Origin: Christensenella sp. UBA3792 | Lineage (GTDB): Bacteria > Bacillota > Clostridia > Christensenellales > CAG-138 | DNA length: 18,699 nucleotides | Direction: 5' to 3' | Assembly: GCA_002369195.1 (NCBI GenBank) | Contig: DFEW01000078.1 | Location: forward strand, 16,845-35,543 | Part shown: one piece after another, positions 8,847-14,219 of the stretch | How positions within the stretch are numbered: the first letter of the stretch is position 1 | How the letters are laid out: the number at the start of each line of letters is the position of its first letter | The notes under the pieces: generated by a model | Databases searched by the model: none | What the model was told of the DNA's origin: nothing | The model's input: the letters and a program-made list of their open reading frames with translations, nothing else | Made by a program: the position numbers and the translations under genes

Positions 8847-9633
8847 TCCTCTTTACCGTGATCACGCGTGCGCGTCCGCCGTAATCCAACATACATTCCG
8901 CGTTTGAAAAAAGCGCTTCGACCGCTTCCCGCTGCGTCATGCCGATCTCAAGCAAAAGCGTACCGCCTTTTTTCAGCACGCGCGTATATTCGTTCGCAAG
9001 TCTGCGGTAAAACGCAAGTCCGTCCTCGCCGCCGTAAAGCGCAAGCTCCGGTTCGTACCGAAGCGATGCGTCACGTCCGTCCATATCCGCCCGGGTCAGA
9101 TACGGCGGATTGCAGACGATGAGATCGAACTCGCCGTCGATCGCGTCGAGAAAATCGCTGCGGATCAATTCGAGCGAAACGCCGTTGCGCCGCGCGTTGC
9201 GTTCGGTCATGTCCAGCGCGTCCGAGCTGATGTCCGACGCCGTCACCTTCGCGCCGCCGCATGCCGCAAGCGCGATTCCGATGCAGCCGCTGCCGCAGCA
9301 GAGATCGAGCACGCGGTTGTGTTCCGCATCGAGCAACTTGAGCGCCGCTTCGACGAGGCATTCAGTGTCCGGTCGCGGAATCAGAACGGTGCGGTCCACA
9401 TAGAACGGCAGTCCGTAAAACTCCCATTCGCCGAGGATGTAAGCGAGCGGTTCGCCGGCAAGGCGCCGTTCGATCAACGGATCGAGGGCGCGCGCATCCG
9501 TTTCGGACAGCTCCTGATACGGAGAATGGAATCCGTTTGCCTGCAGCAGGAACTTCGCTTCCAGCTGCGCATCTTCTCCGGCGACCGCGGCAAGCCGCTT
9601 TGCGATGGAAAGCTCCGCCTTGCGTACGATCAT
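8839..9633 (-). CDS. prmC: Release factor glutamine methyltransferase
   Basis: This enzyme uses S-adenosylmethionine to N5-methylate the GGQ glutamine of RF1 and RF2, which raises release efficiency. The 264-residue protein has the PrmC N-terminal helical domain (to about residue 80), the [20 protein letters not shown] junction typical of the family, SAM-binding motif [13 protein letters not shown] (109-120), and the substrate-glutamine motif NPPY at 175-178. It is slightly shorter than the 275-290 residues common elsewhere. Its start overlaps the yqhQ stop as ATGA (9630-9633), and its end overlaps prfA by eight bases. Enzyme and target are therefore translationally linked. A generic DNA methylase with NPPY is excluded by the N-terminal domain and the neighbours. 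Confidence 0.96.
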   Translation of the reverse strand: MIVRKAELSIAKRLAAVAGEDAQLEAKFLLQANGFHSPYQELSETDARALDPLIERRLAGEPLAYILGEWEFYGLPFYVDRTVLIPRPDTECLVEAALKLLDAEHNRVLDLCCGSGCIGIALAACGGAKVTASDISSDALDMTERNARRNGVSLELIRSDFLDAIDGEFDLIVCNPPYLTRADMDGRDASLRYEPELALYGGEDGLAFYRRLANEYTRVLKKGGTLLLEIGMTQREAVEALFSNAECMLDYGGRARVITVKRND

Positions 9634-10679
9634 GCGTCCGCTTCCTCCCTGTCCGGTTCGACGTGTCCCGCCGCATCCGGTTGCTCTGGATTGAGCGGTG
9701 TTTTCGGATCGAATGTGATATCGCCCTTGGGCGGATGCAGCGCAAGCTCGAACGACGCGATCGCGACTTCGAGCATATCCTCGGTCGGTTCCTGTGTGGT
9801 CAGATGCTGCAAAGCAAGACCCGGCGCGCGCACGATGCGGCAGACGAGGTTGTCGGACTTTGCCGCCGCCTTGAGCACCTCATAGGAAACGCCGGCAATC
9901 AGCGGAATCAGAACGATGCGCGCAAGCCGGAACAGCAGCCGGTGCATGCCGACCTTTTCCCATTCGGCAAAGCCCGGAATCAACGTGCAGAGCGCGGTGA
10001 CCGCAGTGGTGACGATGATGGAGACCGCCATCGTCAGGAACAGATAATTCGTTCCGCATCGCGGATGCAGACGCGTGCACTTCGCGGCGTTCTGCGGCGT
10101 CATGTCGAGCTCCGCTTCATAGCAGGCGATCGTCTTGTGCTCCGCGCCGTGATACATGAATACGCGTTTGATGTCCTTGATTCTGGAAATGCCGTAGATA
10201 TACAGCAAAAAGATCGCAAGACGGATCACGCCCTGCAGAACCGTGCTCCAGGCAAGATTCATCTTGCCGAAGATCAGCTCGATCAACTCGACAATGCCGA
10301 TCGGCAGCAGCACGAACAGCCCGATCGCAAGGACCGCCGCCAAAAAGATTGCGACGCCCTTTACGACATCCATCGCGGATTTGTTGAAGCGCTTCGAAAG
10401 CCAAAGCTCGAACTTGGACGGTTCCTCCGTCTCCTCGCCCAAAAGCTCCGCGGCGCGCGTGGTGATGCTCATGCCGTCGGACAGCGCCTGTACGAACGCG
10501 TAAATGCCGCGCACGAACGGCCACGTCGGGAACGAGCCCTTCCTGTAGCGCACGCGCTGATGGTGAAATTCTTTTGCAAGCGAACCGTCGCTGCGGCGCA
10601 CGACGACAGCCGTTCCCTTTTCGGAACGCATCATGACGCCTTCGATCAACGCCTGTCCGCCGATATCGGTACGTTTCAT
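9630..10679 (-). CDS. yqhQ: DUF1385 (YqhQ-like) membrane protein
   Basis: This 349-residue protein is of the DUF1385 family, whose biochemical function is not established to my knowledge. Family motifs are GGQALIEGVMMR at residues 7-18, RGIYAFVQALSDGM at 57-70, YHGAEHKTIACYE at 176-188 and HPRCGTNYLF at 205-214. The conserved His, Glu and Cys residues look like a metal site, which would make it a metal-dependent enzyme; that is inference. Membrane segments lie at about 106-135, 147-166, 212-236 and 246-266. The C-terminal 30 residues are acidic and proline-rich and look disordered. It is the first gene of the block and is preceded by a good promoter and an AAGGAAG site. The yqhQ-prmC-prfA order recurs in Clostridia and Bacilli, which suggests a functional link, perhaps only to expression. 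Confidence 0.93.
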   Translation of the reverse strand: MKRTDIGGQALIEGVMMRSEKGTAVVVRRSDGSLAKEFHHQRVRYRKGSFPTWPFVRGIYAFVQALSDGMSITTRAAELLGEETEEPSKFELWLSKRFNKSAMDVVKGVAIFLAAVLAIGLFVLLPIGIVELIELIFGKMNLAWSTVLQGVIRLAIFLLYIYGISRIKDIKRVFMYHGAEHKTIACYEAELDMTPQNAAKCTRLHPRCGTNYLFLTMAVSIIVTTAVTALCTLIPGFAEWEKVGMHRLLFRLARIVLIPLIAGVSYEVLKAAAKSDNLVCRIVRAPGLALQHLTTQEPTEDMLEVAIASFELALHPPKGDITFDPKTPLNPEQPDAAGHVEPDREEADA

Positions 10680-10709
10680 AGAGTTCTTCCTTTATGATGT
10701 ATTCGAATT

Positions 10710-10738
10710 ATCATACCACAGTTTCGGCGCCGTTGCAA
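10710..10738 (-). promoter_or_regulatory. Predicted sigma-A promoter of yqhQ-prmC-prfA-ywlC
   Basis: On the minus strand TTGCAA (10738-10733) and TATGAT (10715-10710) are separated by 17 bases. A TG one base ahead of the -10 makes it an extended -10 element. Transcription should begin about 20-25 bases ahead of the yqhQ ATG. An AAGGAAG ribosome binding site lies between them. Confidence 0.7.
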
Positions 10739-10821
10739 TGCCGTTCACGCGGATTTCACTTTTGGGTTCAAACCGCCGTTACAGAAACTTGAAATAACCT
10801 ATGGCATCTTGATCGATATCG

Positions 10822-10830
10822 TGTTATAAT
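10822..10830 (+). promoter_or_regulatory. Extended -10 promoter of the DUF1538/PII-like cassette
   Basis: TGTTATAAT is a perfect extended -10 element. At the ideal distance upstream (10802-10807) the -35 is poor (TGGCAT). A promoter relying on the extended -10 often needs little -35, but a weak -35 can also mean dependence on an activator. The predicted messenger starts near 10837, about 22 bases ahead of the ATG, with GGAAG at 10848-10852 as the ribosome binding site. Confidence 0.65.
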
Positions 10831-10858
10831 CAATTACCAATCTATATGGAAGTAAGCT

Positions 10859-12388
10859 ATGTATCGGGAAAGATTGCGGGAAAAACTGATTGAAGCGCTC
10901 AAGGCGGTGCTGCCAATTGTCTGCATCGTCTTGATTTTGTCCTTTACGGTCACGCCGCTGCCGACAAGTATCCTGCTCGCATACCTGTTCGGCGCGCTGC
11001 TGCTGATTCTCGGCGTCATGTTCTTTACGCTCGGCGCGGACCTCGCCATGCAGCCGATGGGCGAACAGCTCGGCTCCGGACTGACGAAATCCAGAAAGCT
11101 CTGGATCCTGCTGCCGGTCGGTTTTCTGCTCGGGTTTCTGATCACGATCTCCGAGCCGGACCTGCAGGTGCTTGCCGATCAGGTCATGTCGATTCCCTCG
11201 CGCGTGCTGATCTTCAGCGTCGCGGGCGGCGTCGGTCTGTTCCTTGTGCTTGCGCTCGTCAGAATGCTGTTCGGCGTGTCGCTTCGCGTGTTGTTTCTGA
11301 TCTGCTACGGCATCGCGTTCGTGCTGATGATCTTTGTTCCGAAGGACTTCCTTGCCGTCGCGTTCGACGCGGGCGGCGTAACCACCGGTCCGATGACCGT
11401 CCCGTTCATTATGGCGTTCGGCATCGGCATCAGCTCCATTCGAAGCGACAGCAAGGCGTCCGAGGACAGCTTCGGTTTGATCGCACTCTGTTCGATCGGC
11501 CCGATTCTGACTGTTCTGGTTCTGTCGATGATCTACCGTCCGGAGGACGCGGCGTATTCCATGGTCGCGATTCCGGTGATCAACGATTCGATGACGCTCG
11601 CCTCGCTGTTTACCAAAGCGTTCCCGACGTACCTGAAGGAGATCGCAATCTCCGTTCTTCCGATCGTTGCGTTCTACTATATCTTCCGTCTTGCGCATCT
11701 GCGCGTCAACGGCATGCAGCGCAACAAGCATACCGGCAAGCGCATTGCGGTCGGTCTTCTCTATACGTATATAGGTCTCGTTCTGTTTCTCACCGGCAGC
11801 AATGTCGGGTTCATGCCCGCCGGTTCGTATCTCGGACAGACGATGGCGGCGCTTCCGTATAAATGGATCATCATTCCGCTCGGCATGGTGATCGGCTACT
11901 TCATCGTCGCCGCCGAGCCGGCTGTGTTCGTGCTGATGAAGCAGGTTGAAGAGCTCACGAGCGGTGCGATCTCCGGCAAAGCGCTGCGCTTCTCGCTGTC
12001 GATCGGCGTCTCGATCTCGATCGGTCTTGCGATGCTGCGCGTTCTGACCGGCATCTCGATCATCTGGATGCTCGTTCCGGGCTACGGCATCGCGCTGCTG
12101 CTAACCTTCTTTGTGCCGAAGCTGTTTACGTCCATTGCGTTCGACTCCGGCGGAGTCGTTTCCGGTCCGATGACCGCCGCGTTCCTTCTGCCCTTTGCTG
12201 TCGGTGCGTGTCTTGCGGTCGGCGGAGACGTCGTAACGGATGCGTTCGGCGTGGTTGCGATGGTTGCGATGACGCCGCTTATCACGATTCAGATTCTGGG
12301 GCTTGTCTCCGTCATTCGCGCCAAGCGCATGCCGAAGATTCCGGTATCCGAAGCGATCGACGAGAACTATGCAATTATTGAACTGTAA
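10859..12388 (+). CDS. DUF1538 family membrane protein with two internal domain copies
   Basis: This 509-residue, very hydrophobic protein is predicted to lie in the cytoplasmic membrane with about 12-14 segments. Two related halves can be aligned by eye, about residues 42-226 and 300-487. Matching landmarks are ISEPD (E99) with AAEPA (E353), FVPK (159) with FVPK (418), AFDAGGVTTGPMT (168-180) with AFDSGGVVSGPMT (427-439), and FGLIALCSIGP with FGVVAMVAMTP. The two Asp-Gly-Gly-Val...Gly-Pro-Met-Thr signatures interrupt hydrophobic stretches and carry D170 and D429. They look like re-entrant substrate-path loops. DUF1538 is recognised from these motifs. I know of no established substrate. The stop is followed at once by the Shine-Dalgarno site of a PII-like gene, which suggests a regulated transporter or channel. 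The start is supported by GGAAG six bases upstream. Transport as such is inferred. Confidence 0.88.
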   Translation: MYRERLREKLIEALKAVLPIVCIVLILSFTVTPLPTSILLAYLFGALLLILGVMFFTLGADLAMQPMGEQLGSGLTKSRKLWILLPVGFLLGFLITISEPDLQVLADQVMSIPSRVLIFSVAGGVGLFLVLALVRMLFGVSLRVLFLICYGIAFVLMIFVPKDFLAVAFDAGGVTTGPMTVPFIMAFGIGISSIRSDSKASEDSFGLIALCSIGPILTVLVLSMIYRPEDAAYSMVAIPVINDSMTLASLFTKAFPTYLKEIAISVLPIVAFYYIFRLAHLRVNGMQRNKHTGKRIAVGLLYTYIGLVLFLTGSNVGFMPAGSYLGQTMAALPYKWIIIPLGMVIGYFIVAAEPAVFVLMKQVEELTSGAISGKALRFSLSIGVSISIGLAMLRVLTGISIIWMLVPGYGIALLLTFFVPKLFTSIAFDSGGVVSGPMTAAFLLPFAVGACLAVGGDVVTDAFGVVAMVAMTPLITIQILGLVSVIRAKRMPKIPVSEAIDENYAIIEL

Positions 12389-12393
12389 GGAGG
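12387..12393 (+). promoter_or_regulatory. Ribosome binding site that decides the PII-like start
   Basis: AAGGAGG overlaps the DUF1538 stop codon. An ATG at 12395 is only one base away and cannot be used efficiently, while the ATG at 12401 has the ideal seven-base spacing. The site ties translation of the two genes together. Confidence 0.85.
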
Positions 12394-12400
12394 AATGCGC

Positions 12401-13135
12401 ATGAGCAAACTGTACCTGATGTGCACCGTATGTAACCGCGCACGTCTTCCGGAGTTTCTGTCGCTGTACGGCGAGGAACGGCTCGATCACAACCTCATCA
12501 TGCTGGCCCACGGCACGGCGACGAACGAGGTTCTGAGCACATTCGGTCTCGAAAATGCGGAAAAGGCGGTGATCCTGACATTCGTTTCGGATGTGGTATG
12601 GAAATCCGTTAAAAAGGCGCTGGAGCGCAAGATCCGGATCGATATTCCCGGCACGGGCATTGCGTTCACCGTACCGGTTTCGAGCATCGGCGGCAGACGG
12701 GAACTGACTTTTATCACGGAAGGATTGGAATTTACGCAAAGCGGGGAGGAAAGCGAATTGAAAGGAACGAAACAGGAGTTGCTGATCGTCATCGGCAACC
12801 GCGGATACAGCGAACAGATCATGGATGCCGCGCGCGAAGCTGGCGCGACCGGCGGCACCGTTGTGCATGCAAACGGCACAGGCATGAAGCGTGCGGAGAA
12901 GTTTTTCGGCATTTCGCTCGCATCCGAGCGGGAACTCATTCTGATCGTTTCCACAACCGGCAAAAAGAACGCGATCATGCAGACGATCATGAAAAAAGCA
13001 GGGCTTGAGACCGACGCAAAAGCGGTCGTCTTTTCCCTGCCCGTTACCGATACCGCCGGTCTCAGACTGCTTGAACCCGAAGAGAGCGCGGAAGGATCCG
13101 ATGCTCCGGCGAACGCGGAATCGAAGGAAGCGTAA
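12401..13135 (+). CDS. Tandem PII-like signalling protein, partner of DUF1538
   Basis: This 244-residue soluble protein is built from two PII-like ferredoxin-fold domains. Domain 1 is about residues 2-98, from SKLYLMCTVCNRARLPEF to DIPGTGIAFTVPVSSIGG. Domain 2 is about residues 124-222 and contains LLIVIGNRGYSEQIMDAARE, AGATGGTVVHANGTG and ELILIVSTTGKKNAIMQTI. The second matches the divergent 'P-II family nitrogen regulator' proteins often found beside DUF1538. The first is more diverged and lacks the AGATGGT turn. Neither has the canonical T-loop with the uridylylated tyrosine of GlnB/GlnK, so uridylylation control is unlikely. The C-terminal 20 residues are acidic and look disordered. The gene lies 12 bases after DUF1538, so the product probably senses a small molecule and gates that protein; this is inferred by analogy with AmtB-GlnK. 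Its stop directly abuts the stop of the opposing gene. Confidence 0.82.
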   Translation: MSKLYLMCTVCNRARLPEFLSLYGEERLDHNLIMLAHGTATNEVLSTFGLENAEKAVILTFVSDVVWKSVKKALERKIRIDIPGTGIAFTVPVSSIGGRRELTFITEGLEFTQSGEESELKGTKQELLIVIGNRGYSEQIMDAAREAGATGGTVVHANGTGMKRAEKFFGISLASERELILIVSTTGKKNAIMQTIMKKAGLETDAKAVVFSLPVTDTAGLRLLEPEESAEGSDAPANAESKEA

Positions 13136-13435
13136 TCACGCGTTCTTGATCCGGCATATTTCGAGATCGACGCGTCCGTCTGCTCGAAAGGGAATCCCCT
13201 CCTGCTCCAGAAGCGCTCTGCGGATCGGCGCATACGCGCCTCCCGTGACCGAGCCGTCCGCTTTGACGATTCGCTGCCACGGGATTGAATCCGGACAGAC
13301 GCGCATCGCATAGCCGACGTATCTGGCGCGTCCCGGAAACCCGATCATGCGCGCGATGTCGCCGTATGTCGCGACCTTTCCGTACGGAACCGTTGCGACC
13401 GCCGCATAGACGGCTTCGAAAAAGCCGCCGTTCAT
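13136..13435 (-). CDS. Alkyltransferase-like (ATL) DNA repair protein, Trp in place of acceptor Cys
   Basis: This 99-residue protein matches the C-terminal DNA-binding domain of O6-methylguanine-DNA methyltransferase. The active-site PCHR is replaced by P52-W53-Q54-R55 (SIPWQRIVKADG), so it cannot accept an alkyl group. ATL proteins of this kind bind O6-alkylguanine, bend the DNA and direct the damage to nucleotide excision repair. Y24 and the arginine finger R38 (GRARYVGYAM) lie 14 residues apart, as do the base-flipping Tyr and Arg of human AGT (Y114, R128). The length is that of bacterial ATLs. The start overlaps the stop of the HAD gene as ATGA (13432-13435) and has no good ribosome binding site of its own, so translation is probably coupled. 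The stop touches the PII-like stop. Confidence 0.9.
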   Translation of the reverse strand: MNGGFFEAVYAAVATVPYGKVATYGDIARMIGFPGRARYVGYAMRVCPDSIPWQRIVKADGSVTGGAYAPIRRALLEQEGIPFRADGRVDLEICRIKNA

Positions 13436-14076
13436 TCGTTCAACAAAGCGTCCCGAAACGCTGCCGCCGACTCATAGATCGGCACGCCGCAGCGCGAAAG
13501 GACGTTTTTTGATTGGTGCCCGTGCAGCAGAAGCACGCACGGACAGCCGACCGCCTGCGCCGCTTCAAAGTCGTGATCGGTATCTCCGATAAACAGCGCG
13601 TCCTTCGGCTCGATGCCGATGCGCGCGATGTATTCCTTTGCGCGCTGCACCTTCGAATGTCCCATGATGTCGACCTGACCGAGCATTTCGGAAAAGAACG
13701 GCGCGATGCCGAGCTTGCCCGCCTGCCGTTTCAGATCGTCCTGCTGTGTCACGGAAAGAAGCGTCTGCGGAATGCCGGCGCGCTGAAACGCCGTCAGCGT
13801 TTCGAGCACGCCTTCGCGCAACGGACAGGTTTCGAACCGTTCGTTGTAGCGCTGCATGAAGATTTCCGAAACGTGCTCGTATGATTCCGTTTCGAAGGTG
13901 TACCCCATCTGCAGATAATAGTCGCGGATCGGAAACGAGAAATGTTCAAGATACCATTCGCGCGTGATCGACGGCATCCCGCGTTCCGACAGCATTTCGT
14001 TTTCGATAGTTAAGCACAGTTCCATATCGTCCAGAATCGTGCCGTTAAAGTCCCAGATCAGTAATTCGGGTCGCAT
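13432..14076 (-). CDS. HAD-superfamily hydrolase, Gph-like, with DxN in motif I
   Basis: This 214-residue protein is a HAD hydrolase of the phosphoglycolate phosphatase-like type. Motif I is D9-F-N11-G-T (LLIWDFNGTILDD), motif II is S108 (TLLSVTQQ), motif III is K142 (GHSKVQRAK) and motif IV is D165 with D169 (FIGDTDHDFEAA). The region between motifs I and II is the helical C1 cap. The usual DxD has Asn at the second position. The nucleophile is kept, but the general acid is changed. The substrate cannot be told. The frame stays open upstream to 14133, but the minus-strand -10 element lies at 14109-14104, so the ATG at 14076, just ahead of RPELLIWDFNGT, is chosen. It is the first gene of a pair with the ATL gene. 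Confidence 0.87.
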   Translation of the reverse strand: MRPELLIWDFNGTILDDMELCLTIENEMLSERGMPSITREWYLEHFSFPIRDYYLQMGYTFETESYEHVSEIFMQRYNERFETCPLREGVLETLTAFQRAGIPQTLLSVTQQDDLKRQAGKLGIAPFFSEMLGQVDIMGHSKVQRAKEYIARIGIEPKDALFIGDTDHDFEAAQAVGCPCVLLLHGHQSKNVLSRCGVPIYESAAAFRDALLNE

Positions 14077-14103
14077 ACGGTTTCCCCCATGTGTTGATAG
14101 CAC

Positions 14104-14133
14104 ATTATACCGTATCCGTACCGTCGTCGGCAA
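14104..14133 (-). promoter_or_regulatory. Predicted sigma-A promoter of the HAD-ATL pair
   Basis: On the minus strand TTGCCG (14133-14128) and a perfect TATAAT (14109-14104) are separated by 18 bases. The expected transcript begins about 20 bases ahead of the ATG at 14076. A GGGGGA stretch can serve as the ribosome binding site. Confidence 0.6.
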
Positions 14134-14150
14134 GCCCTTCTTTTTTATAC

Positions 14151-14179
14151 TTGCACCGCATTCGATTTCGGGGTATAAT
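14151..14179 (+). promoter_or_regulatory. Predicted sigma-A promoter of ftsK-rimO-pgsA
   Basis: TTGCAC (14151-14156) and TATAAT (14174-14179) lie exactly 17 bases apart, close to full consensus. Transcription should begin near 14186, giving a leader of about 34 bases that contains the GGAGG site of ftsK. Confidence 0.8.
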
Positions 14180-14207
14180 AGAATGAATTGATATTGAATT
14201 GTTGTTC

Positions 14208-14212
14208 GGAGG
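14208..14212 (+). promoter_or_regulatory. Ribosome binding site that sets the ftsK start
   Basis: GGAGG lies seven bases ahead of the ATG at 14220. A TTG at 14199 in the same frame is upstream of this site and has no Shine-Dalgarno sequence, so it is not the start. Confidence 0.85.
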
Positions 14213-14219
14213 AACGTTT

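Larger units (their letters stand above)
10680..10858. other. Divergent intergenic region between yqhQ and the DUF1538 gene
   Basis: These 179 bases separate two gene starts facing away from each other and hold one promoter for each direction (annotated separately). The core between them, about 10739-10821, contains no open frame worth calling. I see no long inverted repeat that would mark an operator and no terminator. The sequence is noticeably richer in A and T than the flanking genes. Confidence 0.8.
14077..14219. other. Divergent intergenic region between the HAD gene and ftsK
   Basis: These 143 bases carry back-to-back promoters, with the minus-strand one at 14104-14133 and the plus-strand one at 14151-14179. 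A run of six T at 14141-14146 is not preceded by a hairpin, so I do not call it a terminator. No small gene is seen. Confidence 0.8.

Noticed and set aside
7722-8861. Open frame of 379 codons opposite prfA
   Set aside because: It is antisense to prfA, whose GGQ and PxT motifs are certain. The composition is that of a shadow frame.
9537-10697. Open frame of 386 codons opposite yqhQ
   Set aside because: It runs through the yqhQ promoter region and its product is highly charged without a domain.
10789-10794. TTGAAA as -35 box for the DUF1538 promoter
   Set aside because: It lies 30 bases from the TATAAT, far beyond the usable spacing.
10799-11731. Minus-strand frame of 310 codons opposite the DUF1538 gene
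   Set aside because: It begins inside DUF1538 and is a polar mirror of a hydrophobic membrane protein, with no start signals.
12395-12400. Two-codon N-terminal extension of the PII-like protein
   Set aside because: The ATG at 12395 is one base from the AAGGAGG site. The next ATG has ideal spacing and gives the normal PII-like N-terminus.
12487-13311. Minus-strand frame of 274 codons opposite the PII-like and ATL genes
   Set aside because: It is Ser/Arg-rich, covers two genes that both have clear family motifs, and has no ribosome binding site.
14077-14133. 19-residue N-terminal extension of the HAD protein
   Set aside because: It would start upstream of the TATAAT element at 14109-14104, and HAD motif I normally lies within the first ten to fifteen residues.
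14141-14146. Run of six T between the divergent HAD and ftsK genes as a terminator
   Set aside because: No stable stem precedes it, and no gene on the plus strand ends upstream of it.
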